Assembly (NCBI GenBank): GCA_963767285.1
Contig: CAVYDJ010000002.1
Location: forward strand, 1,169,699-1,233,698
Length of the DNA stretch: 64,000 bases
Direction of reading: 5' to 3'
Source: WHSW01 sp963767285
GTDB taxonomy: Bacteria > Actinomycetota > Thermoleophilia > Solirubrobacterales > 70-9
Below are positions 7,776 to 17,125 of the stretch, piece after piece; position 1 is the first letter of the stretch; the number at the start of each line of letters is the position of its first letter. A program made the translations under genes and the position numbers. The notes under the pieces are model-generated. The model ran no database searches. It saw nothing but the letters and a program-made list of their open reading frames with translations, and was not told where the DNA came from.

Positions 7776-9774
7776 CTACTTCTTGAGCTTGACGGCGCGG
7801 GTCGCGCTCGTCTTGTTGCCCGCCCCGTCGGCCGCGGAGACGGCGATCGCCGCGGTCACCTTGCCACGCTGCTTGAGCGCCTTCTTGACCTTCTTCGCGT
7901 CCTTACTCGACAGGGCGAGGCCGAGCGTGCCGTTCTGCCCGGCGGTCTGGTTGGCGGTGAGCGCCTGGAGGTTGTACGTCTTGCTCTTGGCCCGGGCGAT
8001 CGGCCGCCGCGACGGTTGCTTGACCGTGACCGTGCCACCGGCGGTGATCAGGCAGTTCTCGTCGCACTGCGCCTCGACCTCGATCGTCCCGTCGAACTTC
8101 TGGTTCGTGCTGCCGCCGAGCACCAGTCCGGGCGCCTTGGTGTCCGGCGGCGCCGTGGTCTGGACGGTGAACGCGCGGGTCGCGGGGGTCGGATCCGCGT
8201 TGGCGGCGCCGTCCGTCGCGCGCACCTCGAAGGTGTGCGAGCCGTCGGGAAGCGATCCCGTCGTGTGGCTCTCGCCGGGGCCGGTGCAGGTGCCGAACGC
8301 CGCCGCGTCGACCCGGCACTCGAACGTCGAGCCCGCCTCGGAGGAGGAGAAGCCGAAGGTCGGCGTCGGGTCGTTGATCGTCGCGCCCTCACCCGGCCCG
8401 CTGTCGATCGTCGTCTGCGGCCCGGCCGTGTCGACCGTGAAGCCGCGCGAAGCGGGCGTCGCGTCCGTATTGCCGACGGCGTCGGTTGCCTTGACCTCCA
8501 GCGTGTGGGCGCCATCGGCAAGGCCGCCCGTGGTGAATGGCGAAGCGCAGCCTGCGAACGGCTCGGAGTCGATGCGGCATTGGAAGCTCGAACCGGCCTC
8601 GCTGGCGGAGAAGGTGAAGGTCGGGGTCGGGTCGCCGATCGCGCCCGACGGACCGGAGTCGATGGTCGTCTGCGGTCCGGTCGCGTCAACCGTGAAGCTG
8701 CGGCTGGCGGCGCTGGCGTCGGTGTTGCCGGCCGGGTCGGTGGCCCGGACCTCGAAGGTGTGCGCGCCGTCGGCGAGGGCCGTGGTCGTATGCGTGGAGG
8801 TGCAAGCGGCGAACGGATCGGAGTCGACGCGACACTGGAACGTGGTGCCGCCGTCGGGCGAGGAGAAGCCGAAGGTCGGCGTCGAGTCGTTGGTCGGTCC
8901 GGTCGGGCCGGAGTCGATCTGGGTGTCCGGCGCGGTGGTGTCGACCGTGAATCCACGGCTTGCGACGCTGGCGTCCGTGTTCCCCGCGGCGTCCGTGGCC
9001 TTCACCTCGAAGGTGTGTGCGCCGGGCCCCAGGCTCGCGGTCGTGTGCGGGGTCGTGCAGGAAACAAATGGGTCAGCGTCCACGCGGCACTGGAACGCGG
9101 TCCCGCCGTCGGGCGAGGAGAAGCCGAAGGTCGGCGTCGAGTCGTTGGTCGGTCCGGTCGGGCCGGAGTCGATCTGGGTGTCGGGCGCGCTCGTGTCGAT
9201 CACCAGGTTCTTGTTCGCGCCCAGCGATCCGGCGTTGCCCGGGGTCGGCAGGGTCAGGACCGTGTTGTTGGTCGCCGCGTCCTTGATCGTCCCGCCGTTG
9301 AGCGCCAGCGCGCTGGTGCCGGTGTAGTCGAGGTCGCTCGCGGTATCGCCGGCCTGGACCGTGTAGCCGAAGCTCAGCGTCGAGGTCCCCGAGCCCGAGG
9401 TGTAGTTGACCGTCCGGTCGGGCGAGCCGGTCTCGAGAGTCAGCTGCGGGGTCCCGACGACGTTGACCGCCTGCGAGAAGGTCACCTCGATCGTGATCGA
9501 CTCGCCGACCGTGTACGAGCCGTTGGTCTTCGGCGAGCTGACGCTCGTGACGGTGGGCGCGCTGGTGTCGATGACGAGGTCCTTGTTTGCGCCCAGCGAG
9601 CCGGCGTTGCCTGGTGTCGCGAGGGTCAACGTCGCGTTGTTGGTCGCCGCGTCCTTGATCGTCCCGCCATTGAGCGCCAGCGCGGTGGTGCCGGTGTAGT
9701 CGAGGTCGCTCGCGGTATCGCCGGCCTGGACCGTGTAGGCGAAGCTCAGCGTCGAGGTCCCCGAGCCCGAGGGT
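7776..9774 (-). CDS. Large surface protein, C-terminal part (frameshifted)
   Basis: In-frame continuation of the protein begun at 13143, after two apparent 1-base deletions near 9913 and 9774. The open frame runs back to 10025, but above 9774 it is out of register. It encodes one and a half 124-residue SWM/Ig-like repeats, then four Ig-like repeats of about 85 residues (from DTQIDSGPTGPTNDSTPTF) each with a Cys pair. A C-terminal module rich in Lys follows (KKVKKALKQRGKV... ending TRAVKLKK). Restoring the two bases gives one reading frame of about 1789 residues from 13143 to 7776, which argues that the pieces belong together. Whether the frameshifts are real or assembly errors cannot be told here. 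Confidence 0.8.
8146..9166 (-). repeat. Four tandem Ig-like units, 255-bp period
   Basis: Equivalent points in the coding sequence fall at 9166, 8911, 8656 and 8401, exactly 255 bp (85 residues) apart. Units share the IDSGP...TPTF...F.C.D...F..C....HTFEV.ATD..GN core. The last unit is slightly longer. The C-terminal domain of the exported protein at 17126-18724 is a diverged relative. Confidence 0.85.
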
Positions 9775-10302
9775 AGTTGACCGTCCGGTCGGGCGAGCCG
9801 GTCTCGAGAGTCAGCTGCGGGGTCCCGACGACGTTGACCGCCTGCGAGAAGGTCACCTCGATCGTGATCGACTCGCCGACCGTGTACGAGCCGTTGGTCT
9901 TCGGCGAGCTGACGTCGTGACGGTGGGCGCGCTGGTGTCGATGACGAGGTCCTTGTTTGCGCCCAGCGAGCCGGCGTTGCCCGGGGTCGGCAGGGTGAGC
10001 GAGGCGTTGTTTGTCGCCGCGTCACGGATCGTCGAGCCGTTCAGGGCGAGGGCCCCGGTGGCGGTGTAGTCGAGGTCGGCCGCCGTGTCGCCGGCCGAGA
10101 CCGTGTAATCGAAGTTCAAGGTCGAGCTCCCCGAGCCCGAGGTCAGGTCGACCACCCGGTCGGTGGTTCCGGTCTCGAGCGTCAGCTGGGGCGTGCCGCC
10201 GGCGACGGTGACCGACTCGGAGAAGGTGACCTGGATCGAGATGGTCTCGCCGACTGTGTACGAGCCGTTGGTCTTCGGCGAGGTGACGTCGGTGACGGTG
10301 GG
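9189..10302 (-). repeat. Three tandem 372-bp repeats (124 residues)
   Basis: The GCT(G/C)GTGTCG word recurs at 9189, 9561 and 9931; spacing is 372 and 370 bp, the second short by two deleted bases. The stretch 9751-9930 is identical to 9380-9560 except for two missing bases, GAGGTGTAG becoming GAGGGTAG near 9774 and ACGCTCGT becoming ACGTCGT near 9913. The third copy (about 9931-10302) is more diverged. Units read SPKTNGSYTVGE...VTFS... and end LGANKDLVIDTSAPT. Confidence 0.9.
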
Positions 10303-13143
10303 TCCGGTGGAGTCCTCGGTATAGGGGAAGGCGCCCGAGCAGCCTGAGATGTTGTTCACGCCGTCGGTAGCGGTCGCGCGCAGGTCCGTGACATCGTCCC
10401 CGGGCACCGTCGCCGTAATCCCCGTTACCCCGTTGAAGTCGTCGGCCGTCCCGCTACCGAGCACCGTCCCGGTGCAGTTCATGTCACCGTAGATCTTCAC
10501 CGTCGTTCCAGATTCCGCGCCGGTGCCCTTGACGACGGGATCGTTGTCATTGGCGGGCGAGGTCGGGACGGTCGCGGTGATCGTCGGCGTCGCGGGGGCT
10601 GCTGCGTCGTGCGTGTAGGCGAACGGCGCGGAGCAATCGGAGACGTTGCCCGCGGCATCGGTGGCTGTCGCGCGCAGCTGCGTCGCCACGTTGCTGCCGA
10701 CCGTCACCGTGATCCCGCCGCCACCGGTGTTGAACGCCGTCGCCGTACCGCTGTTGAGAACGGCTCCGTTGCAGTTCGCGCCGCTGTAGATCTTCACCGT
10801 TGAGCCGGCCTCCGCCCCGGAGCCCTTGACCTCGGGTGTCAGATCGTTCGCCGGCGAGTCGGGGTCGGTGTCGTCGATCGTCGGCGTCGCCGGGGCCACG
10901 TTGTCGCTGTTGTTCAAGAGAACCGACACGTTCCCCGGCCCGTTGTTGCCGGTGACGACGTCAGGCCGGCCGTCGCGGTTGAAGTCGGCGGTGGCCAGGG
11001 AGCGGGGGAAGTTGCCGGTTGCAAACGTGAGCTGGCTGCCGAACGTCGCGCTTCCGGTTCCGGCGCGGGTTGCGACGTTGGCCGAGTTCTCGCTCGCCGC
11101 GAGCACATCGAGCCTGCCATCGCGGTTCAGGTCGTCGATCGCCATCTGTTGCGGGTTGCCGGCGAACGGGGAGTTGCTCGCCGCGTTGAAGGTGCCGTCG
11201 CCGACTCCGGTCAGAACCGAGAGCGTGCCGGAGCTGGCGCTGTTGACCGCGGTGAGGTCGGGAATGCCGTCGCGGTTGTGATCGCCGATCGTCACCGAGT
11301 CGGCGGCAGCCGCAGTCGCGTAGTCGACCGCGGTCGTCAGGTCGCCCGTGCCGTCGCCCAGCAGAACCGAGAGGTTCCCGCCACCACGATTGGCGGTGAC
11401 GACGTCCAGGTCCCCGTCCGTGTCGAGGTCGCCGATCGCGAGCAGGCTCGGATTCGATCCAACGGTCGTGTCGTCGGCGGCCCCGAACGTCCCGTCCCCG
11501 TTGCCCAGGAGCACCGACGCCGCCGGGGCGCTGTTCGTCGCGACCAGGTCCGGGTCGCCATCGTCATTGAGGTCGCCGACAGAGATCCCGCTTGGAAAGC
11601 CGCTCAGCGTGTAGTTGACCGCCGACCCGAACGAGCCCGCGCCGTTCCCGAGCCGGACCGTCACGTTCATCGCGCCGCTGTTGGCCGTTACGACATCGAG
11701 GTCGCCGTCGCGATCGAAGTCTGCCGTCGCGACATCGACCGGATCGGTGCCCATGGCGAAGGGCACTGCGGCGTCGAGCGTCCCGTCGCCGTTACCGGTC
11801 AGCAGTGAGATGTCATCGTTCGTGGTCCCGGTCGAGACGACGTCGGCTCTGCCGTCCCGATCGAAGTCGCCGGTCGCGACGCCGCGGGTTCCGGCGCCGG
11901 TCGTCGTGTCGACCTTAAGGGCGAAGCTGATCCCGGTGCTGAAGCCGGTCGTTGTGGTGTTGGGGTGGGTCGTGACGGTTCCTGAGTTGGGAGCGGTTGC
12001 GGCGAGATCCGGCTTGCCGTCGCGGTTGAAGTCTCCGGCGACCACGGAGCGCGCCGCGAAGTCGGCAATGAGGTTGTTGGGTGCGCCGAAGGCGCCGTTG
12101 CCGTCACCGGCCAAGACGGAGAGGCTGTCGTTGTTCGGGTTGTTGATGAAGTTGTTCGCGGTAACGAGATCCAAGTTGCCGTCGCGATCCAGATCGGCGG
12201 CCGTGACGCCTGTGGGTCTCCCGTCGGTTGCATAGTTCGAGCCACCCGGGAAGCCACCGATGCCGTTGCCGAGCAGGATCTGGACCCTGTCGGCGAGCCG
12301 CTCGGTCACGGCGATGTCGGGGTTCCCGTTGCGATCGAAATCGCCAACCGCGATACCGCTCGGCTCGGCGCCCACGGCGATGTCCAGCTGTGAGCCGAAG
12401 GCGCCGCTGCCGTCGCCGAACAGGACCGCGACCTCATTCGAGAAGTTGTTCGCCGTCACCAGATCCAGATCTCCGTCGCGGTCGAAGTCGCCGGCCGCAA
12501 TGCCTTGCGGGCCCTTATTGGACCCGAGCGGGTACTCCGTCGCGGCGGCGAACGTCCCGTCTCCTGCCCCGAGCGTGACGGAGACACTTCCACCGCCGGC
12601 ACCGCCGTTGAGGTTGGACGTGGCAAGGTCGAGGTCGCCATCGCGGTCGAAGTCCCCCGCTGTGATGTGCTGCGACCGCGCACCGGTGGTCACCGCGCTT
12701 CCCGCGGCGAAGCTGCCGCTGCCGTCGTTGGTCAGCACCCTCGCCGTGCCGGACCCGGCTGTGTTGTTCGAGACGGCGAGATCCGCGTCTCCATCGCGGT
12801 CGAAGTCGCCGCTGACGAGGCCGAACGCTTCGGATCCGGCGCCGAAGGTCGTAGCCGGGTTGAAGGCGCCGCCTCCGTTGCCAAGCCAGACGGCGACCTC
12901 GTTCGAGGGGGTCTGTGTGGCGGCGAGGTCCAGATCACCATCGCCGTCGAAATCGGCGCTGACCACCGTCTGTGTGTTGTTGAAGCCGGCGTTGATGCTG
13001 GTCTTCGCCCCGAACGTGATCACCGCGCCAGCCGTCGCGGGCCCGCCGAGCGCCGCCAGGCAGCAGAGCGTCGAAGCCGCAAGGACCCACCGCGATCTGC
13101 GCGGGCCCGCGTCCGCCTCCGGGTGGTCCTCCCGATGCGCCAC
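9853..13143 (-). CDS. Large FG-GAP/Ig-like surface protein, N-terminal part (frameshifted)
   Basis: This frame codes about 1096 residues before leaving register near 9913. A signal peptide (RRSRWVLAASTLCCLAALGG, cut near ATAGA) is followed by about 700 residues of FG-GAP/VCBS repeats with calcium-loop motifs such as DFDGDGDLDLA, DFDRDGDADLA and DFNRDGKPDLA, likely one or two beta-propellers. Two ~97-residue Ig-like domains (SPANDLTPEVKGSG type) and the first 124-residue repeat follow. I chose GTG at 13143 because GGAAGGAG lies five bases upstream; the ATG 13 codons earlier lacks such a site. It is an exported, calcium-dependent adhesin-like protein; ligand unknown. The last ~20 codons, after the frameshift, are nonsense. 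Confidence 0.85.
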   Translation of the reverse strand: MAHREDHPEADAGPRRSRWVLAASTLCCLAALGGPATAGAVITFGAKTSINAGFNNTQTVVSADFDGDGDLDLAATQTPSNEVAVWLGNGGGAFNPATTFGAGSEAFGLVSGDFDRDGDADLAVSNNTAGSGTARVLTNDGSGSFAAGSAVTTGARSQHITAGDFDRDGDLDLATSNLNGGAGGGSVSVTLGAGDGTFAAATEYPLGSNKGPQGIAAGDFDRDGDLDLVTANNFSNEVAVLFGDGSGAFGSQLDIAVGAEPSGIAVGDFDRNGNPDIAVTERLADRVQILLGNGIGGFPGGSNYATDGRPTGVTAADLDRDGNLDLVTANNFINNPNNDSLSVLAGDGNGAFGAPNNLIADFAARSVVAGDFNRDGKPDLAATAPNSGTVTTHPNTTTTGFSTGISFALKVDTTTGAGTRGVATGDFDRDGRADVVSTGTTNDDISLLTGNGDGTLDAAVPFAMGTDPVDVATADFDRDGDLDVVTANSGAMNVTVRLGNGAGSFGSAVNYTLSGFPSGISVGDLNDDGDPDLVATNSAPAASVLLGNGDGTFGAADDTTVGSNPSLLAIGDLDTDGDLDVVTANRGGGNLSVLLGDGTGDLTTAVDYATAAAADSVTIGDHNRDGIPDLTAVNSASSGTLSVLTGVGDGTFNAASNSPFAGNPQQMAIDDLNRDGRLDVLAASENSANVATRAGTGSATFGSQLTFATGNFPRSLATADFNRDGRPDVVTGNNGPGNVSVLLNNSDNVAPATPTIDDTDPDSPANDLTPEVKGSGAEAGSTVKIYSGANCNGAVLNSGTATAFNTGGGGITVTVGSNVATQLRATATDAAGNVSDCSAPFAYTHDAAAPATPTITATVPTSPANDNDPVVKGTGAESGTTVKIYGDMNCTGTVLGSGTADDFNGVTGITATVPGDDVTDLRATATDGVNNISGCSGAFPYTEDSTGPTVTDVTSPKTNGSYTVGETISIQVTFSESVTVAGGTPQLTLETGTTDRVVDLTSGSGSSTLNFDYTVSAGDTAADLDYTATGALALNGSTIRDAATNNASLTLPTPGNAGSLGANKDLVIDTSAPTVTTSARRRPTARTRSASRSRSR

Positions 13144-13227
13144 CGCAGCTCCTTCCGTGGGGTGGCGATCCCAGTAGAGCACCCTGCGCAGGCCGAGTCA
13201 AGCCCGCCAGATGGCCGAAACGTCCGC

Positions 13228-13233
13228 TACCCT
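13228..13233 (+). promoter_or_regulatory. -10 element of the sulfoquinovose synthase gene
   Basis: TACCCT ends nine bases before the ATG at 13243; no ribosome-binding site lies between them. The -35 is weak. Confidence 0.4.
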
Positions 13234-13242
13234 CGCCCGCTT

Positions 13243-14430
13243 ATGAGGATCCTCATCCTGGGCGGTGACGGATACCTTGGCTGGCCGACCGCGATGCGTT
13301 TCTCCAAGGCCGGTCACGAGGTATCGATCGTCGACAACTTCTCGCGCCGGCGCTGGCACACGGAGCTGTCGACCGACTCGCTGATCCCGATCGGCTCGCT
13401 CGCCGACCGGCTCGAGGCCTGGCGCGAGGTCTCCGGGAACGAGATCAAGCCCTTCGTCGGCTCGATCGAGGATTTCAGCTTCCTCGACGCGGTCATCGCC
13501 GAGACGCTGCCGGAGGCGATCGTCCACTACGGCGAGCAACCGTCCGCGCCGTATTCGATGAAGTCGCGCGAGACGGCGGTCGAGACCCAGTACACGAACG
13601 TGATCGGCAACCTCAACCTGCTGTTCGCGATCCGTGACCGGGTGCCCGATTGCCACCTGGTCAAGCTCGGGACGATGGGCGAGTACGGGACCCCGAACAT
13701 CGACATCGAGGAGGGGTTCATCGAGATCGAGCACAACGGGCGCAAGGACACGCTGCCCTTCCCGAAGCTGCCCGGCTCGCTCTACCACCTCTCGAAGGTC
13801 CACGACTCGCACAACATCCACTTTGCGTGCCGGATCTGGGGCCTGCGCGCGACCGACCTCAACCAGGGCGTCGTCTATGGGATCGAGACCGAGGAGTCGG
13901 CCGGCGACGAGCGTCTGCTGACCCGCTTCGACTACGACGAGTACTTCGGCACCGTCCTCAACCGCTTCTGCGTCCAGGCGGTGATCGGCCACCCGCTGAC
14001 CGTCTACGGTGAGGGCGGGCAGACCCGCGGCTTCCTCAACATCCGCGACACCATCCAGTGCGTCGAGCTCGCGGTCGCCAACCCGGCCGACCTGGGCGAG
14101 TTCCGGGTTTTCAACCAGTTCACCGAGCAGTTCTCGGTCTCCGAGCTCGCCGAGCTGGTCAAGCGGGCGGCGGCCGAAACCGGGCGCGAGGTCGAGATCC
14201 GCAAGTACCCGAACCCGCGGATCGAGCTCGAGAAGCACTACTACAACGCCACCAACACCAAGCTCCACGAGCTGGGGCTCGAGCCGCACCACCTCGGCGA
14301 GGAGCTCGTCACCTCGATGCTCGGGATCATCGACCGCTACCGCGATCGGGTGATCGAGCGCGCGATCATGCCGCGCACCCGTTGGAAGCCGGGCGAGCTG
14401 GCGGGCGAGGTGCCCTCCGAAACCGGCTGA
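13243..14430 (+). CDS. sqd1: UDP-sulfoquinovose synthase (SQD1-like)
   Basis: A 395-residue short-chain-type epimerase/dehydratase. SQD1/SqdB enzymes make UDP-sulfoquinovose from UDP-glucose and sulfite for sulfolipid or sulfated glycans. The NAD-binding GGDGYLGWPTA is at residues 7-17. KLGTMGEYGTPNIDIEEG, the catalytic YHLSKVHDSHN and TDLNQGVVYG are close to SQD1 signatures, as is RFDYDEYFGTVLNRF. I prefer this to a generic sugar epimerase on those motifs. No SqdX/SQD2-type glycosyltransferase is next to it, so the final product is not evident. A long in-frame extension upstream is antisense to the surface protein and is not used. Confidence 0.85.
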   Translation: MRILILGGDGYLGWPTAMRFSKAGHEVSIVDNFSRRRWHTELSTDSLIPIGSLADRLEAWREVSGNEIKPFVGSIEDFSFLDAVIAETLPEAIVHYGEQPSAPYSMKSRETAVETQYTNVIGNLNLLFAIRDRVPDCHLVKLGTMGEYGTPNIDIEEGFIEIEHNGRKDTLPFPKLPGSLYHLSKVHDSHNIHFACRIWGLRATDLNQGVVYGIETEESAGDERLLTRFDYDEYFGTVLNRFCVQAVIGHPLTVYGEGGQTRGFLNIRDTIQCVELAVANPADLGEFRVFNQFTEQFSVSELAELVKRAAAETGREVEIRKYPNPRIELEKHYYNATNTKLHELGLEPHHLGEELVTSMLGIIDRYRDRVIERAIMPRTRWKPGELAGEVPSETG

Positions 14431-14449
14431 GCGGGGTTGGGATCCGTGC

Positions 14450-14730
14450 ATGATGCGCGGGGGCTTCATCGCGATCGGGACGATCATGGTGCTCACCGCC
14501 GCGCCGGCCGACGCCGCAACGCGATTCGCGTCGCCGGGCGGCTCCGGGCCGAGCGGCACCGAGGTGGCACGGCGGGTTCGGCGACGGACCAGATCGGGGC
14601 TCCTGCGTTCGTCAACGCCGCGGGCGGGGCGCACACCTTCGAGGTCACCGCCACCGACGTCGCCGGCAACGCATCCGCGGCTGCCACCGCGACCTGGAAG
14701 GTGAAGCGGAAGAAGAAGCGCCGCCGCTAG
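14450..14730 (+). pseudogene. Remnant of an exported Ig-tailed protein
   Basis: The start at 14450 encodes a clean signal peptide (MMRGGFIAIGTIMVLTAAPADA) and then ATRFASPGGSGPSGT, very like ATRYAEPGGDGPAAT at the mature N-terminus of the exported protein at 17126. After about 14560 the frame becomes nonsense, while another frame encodes the end of an Ig-like domain and a basic tail (AHTFEVTATDVAGN ... KVKRKKKRRR) up to 14730. This is what remains when the middle of such a gene is deleted out of frame. It has both ends of the family and no body. Confidence 0.65.
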
Positions 14731-14764
14731 CCGGACCCCCGCTTGCGAGCGGGAAAAACCGCTC

Positions 14765-14792
14765 TTGGCGGCCTCGGGGCCACTGCTACCAT
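14765..14792 (+). promoter_or_regulatory. ilvB promoter
   Basis: TTGGCG (14765-14770), a 16-base spacer and TACCAT (14787-14792) resemble a sigma-70-type promoter. The ATG lies nine bases after the -10, so the message should be leaderless or nearly so. Confidence 0.5.
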
Positions 14793-14801
14793 CGCTCGCC
14801 C

Positions 14802-16481
14802 ATGCGCGCGGCCGATGCACTCTGGAAGGCACTGGAAGCCGAGGGCGTCGAGCACGTCTTCGGGATTCCCGGCGGGGCCAACCTGCCGACCTACGACGCG
14901 CTCTACGACTCGAAGATCACCCACATCCAGGCGCGCCACGAGCAGGGTGCCGGGCACGCCGCCGAGGGCTACGCGAAGGCCTCGGGCCGCGTGGGCGTCG
15001 CGCTCGCGACCTCCGGGCCCGGCGCGACGAACCTGGTCACGGCGATCGCCGACGCGATGATGGACTCCGTGCCGACGGTGTTCATCACCGGCCAGGTGCG
15101 CACCGACCTGATCGGCACCGACGGCTTCCAGGAGGCCGACGTCACCGGGATCACGATGCCCGTGGTCAAGCACTCCATGCTGGTCACCGACCCGCGCCAC
15201 ATCACCGAGTACATCCACGCCGCCTTCCACATCGCTTCGACCGGGCGCCCCGGGCCCGTGCTCGTCGACGTCCCGCAGGACCTCTCGCGGGTCGACGTCG
15301 ACTACACCCCGCCCGAGGGGACGCCGAACCTGCCCGGCTACAAGCCGCCGACCGAGGGCAACATCAAGCAGATCCGGATCGCCGCGAAGGCGCTGGCCAA
15401 CTCGCGCCGGCCCGTGATCTACGGCGGCGGCGGGATCGTCAACGCCAACGCCTCGGCCGAGTTCCGCGAGTTCGCGACGTCGGACAAGCTCCCGGTCACG
15501 CTGACCGTGATGGGGCTCGGCGCCTTCCCGGCCCCGCACGACCAGTGGCTGGGGATGCTCGGGATGCACGGCACGCGGACCGCCAACTACGCGATGGACG
15601 AGGCCGACCTGATCGTCTGCGTCGGCGCCCGTTTCGACGACCGGATCACCGGCAAGCTCTCGGAGTTCGCGCCGCGGGCGAAGTTCGTCCACATCGACGT
15701 CGATCCGGCGGAGATCTCCAAGAACGTCCCCGCCCACATTCCGATCGTCGGCGACGCGAAGGACGTGCTCGCGAAGCTGAACCGCGAGTACCGGGCGCTC
15801 AAGCCAGACTCCTCGCGCCTCGACGACTGGTGGAAGCAGATCCGCGAGTGGCAGACGACCTACCCGCTGCGCTACGAGGATTCCCGCGACTCCGAGATCA
15901 AGCCCCAGTTCATGGTGGAGGCGATGTACGAGGCAACCGAGGGCGACGCGATCATCACCTCGGACGTCGGCCAGCACCAGATGTGGGCGGCGCAGTACTA
16001 CCACTTCAATCAGCCGCGGCGGTGGCTGAACTCCGGTGGCCTCGGGACCATGGGCTTCGGCCTTCCCGCCGCGCTCGGCGCCAAGGTCGCCTGTCCCGAT
16101 CAGACCGTCGTCTGCCTGGGAGGCGACGGCAGCCTGATCATGAACGTGCAGGAGTTCGCGACCGCGGTCCACCACGACATCCCGGTCAAGGTCTTTTTGA
16201 TGAACAACGGCCACTTCGGGATGGTCCGCCAGTGGCAGGAGCTGTTTTGGTCGGAGCGCTACCAGTCGGTCGAGATGGGCCCGAGCCCCGACTGGCCGAA
16301 GCTCGCCGAGGCGTTCGGCTGGACCGGGATGCAATGCAAGGACAAAGGCGAGCTGCGCGACCAGATGCGCACGGCGCTGGAGACCGACGGGCCCGTGCTC
16401 CTGGACGTCCACGTGACCAAGGACGAGAACTGCTACCCGATGATCCCGGCCGGTGCGGCCGCGCGGGACATGGTGGGCTGA
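14802..16481 (+). CDS. ilvB: Acetolactate synthase, large subunit
   Basis: A 559-residue thiamine-diphosphate enzyme that joins two pyruvates (or pyruvate and 2-oxobutyrate), the first common step of Val/Leu/Ile synthesis. The catalytic Glu is in ARHEQGAGHAAEGYA; the cofactor motif GDGSLIMNVQEFATA...MNN lies near 445-475. The FAD/central domain (GARFDDRITGKL) is present. It overlaps ilvN by one base (TGATG at 16479-16483). It follows a leaderless-type promoter and is not next to ilvC, which lies 12 kb away. Confidence 0.95.
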   Translation: MRAADALWKALEAEGVEHVFGIPGGANLPTYDALYDSKITHIQARHEQGAGHAAEGYAKASGRVGVALATSGPGATNLVTAIADAMMDSVPTVFITGQVRTDLIGTDGFQEADVTGITMPVVKHSMLVTDPRHITEYIHAAFHIASTGRPGPVLVDVPQDLSRVDVDYTPPEGTPNLPGYKPPTEGNIKQIRIAAKALANSRRPVIYGGGGIVNANASAEFREFATSDKLPVTLTVMGLGAFPAPHDQWLGMLGMHGTRTANYAMDEADLIVCVGARFDDRITGKLSEFAPRAKFVHIDVDPAEISKNVPAHIPIVGDAKDVLAKLNREYRALKPDSSRLDDWWKQIREWQTTYPLRYEDSRDSEIKPQFMVEAMYEATEGDAIITSDVGQHQMWAAQYYHFNQPRRWLNSGGLGTMGFGLPAALGAKVACPDQTVVCLGGDGSLIMNVQEFATAVHHDIPVKVFLMNNGHFGMVRQWQELFWSERYQSVEMGPSPDWPKLAEAFGWTGMQCKDKGELRDQMRTALETDGPVLLDVHVTKDENCYPMIPAGAAARDMVG

Positions 16482-17032
16482 TGGAAGCCGGCACCCCCGA
16501 CCTGGTCAAGCTGGAGGACCTCGAGGCCTCGCGCCAGCTCACCGGCCGCAAGCACATCCTCTCGCTGATCGTCGAGAACAAGCCCGGCGTCCTGGCCAGG
16601 ATCGCTGGCCTGTTTTCCCGTCGCGGCTTCAACATCGACACGCTCGCCGTGGGGCCGACCGAGGACCCGGACACCTCGCGGATCACGCTCACCCTCGACG
16701 GCGCGGTGCACCCGATCGACCAGGTCACCAAGCAGCTTCACAAGCTCGTCAACGTGATCAAGATCCGCGACCTCGAGCCCGACACGACGGTCGCCCGCGA
16801 GATGGCGCTGTTCCGGGTCAGCTCCTCGGTCGAGGGTCGCGCCGAGATCATGCAGTTCGCCGAGATCTACGAGGGCAAGATCGTCGATGTCTCCCGGCGC
16901 TCGCTGACGATCGAGGTCACCGGCACCCAGGACAAGATCGACTCCTTCGAGACGATGATCCGGCCGCACGGCCTGATCGAGATGGCGCGCACGGGCGAGG
17001 TCGCGATCACCAAGTCGCGCCCCGAGCACTAG
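16481..17032 (+). CDS. ilvN: Acetolactate synthase, small regulatory subunit
   Basis: A 183-residue IlvN/IlvH-type subunit. An N-terminal ACT domain (HILSLIVENKPGVLARIAGLFSRRGFNIDTL, about residues 25-55) would bind valine and give feedback control; a C-terminal ALS-small domain (FAEIYEGKIVDVS...IEVTG) follows. The start shares one base with the ilvB stop, so the subunits are made together. In-frame sequence upstream belongs to an ilvB shadow. Confidence 0.94.
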   Translation: MEAGTPDLVKLEDLEASRQLTGRKHILSLIVENKPGVLARIAGLFSRRGFNIDTLAVGPTEDPDTSRITLTLDGAVHPIDQVTKQLHKLVNVIKIRDLEPDTTVAREMALFRVSSSVEGRAEIMQFAEIYEGKIVDVSRRSLTIEVTGTQDKIDSFETMIRPHGLIEMARTGEVAITKSRPEH

Positions 17033-17034
17033 CG

Positions 17035-17074
17035 CCGACCCCTAAGACCCCATTTGGGAGGTTTGGGGGGTCGG
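17035..17074 (+). terminator. Possible hairpin after ilvN
   Basis: CCGACCCC (17035-17042) pairs with GGGGTCGG (17067-17074), enclosing a small CCC-ATTT-GGG hairpin. There is no clear T-run afterwards, so it is only a candidate terminator. Confidence 0.35.
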
Positions 17075-17125
17075 ATTGGGGTTCCCCTCGATGGCGAGCG
17101 GGTCCTGGGCGGCGAATCTGGCGTC

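Noticed and set aside
8016..9776. 586-codon plus-strand frame opposite the surface protein
   Set aside because: Its apparent repeats mirror the Ig-like repeats on the minus strand; Arg/Gly-rich with no known motif.
9189..10302. CRISPR array or mobile-element repeats
   Set aside because: The repeats are 372 bp, in frame, and encode a known type of extracellular domain.
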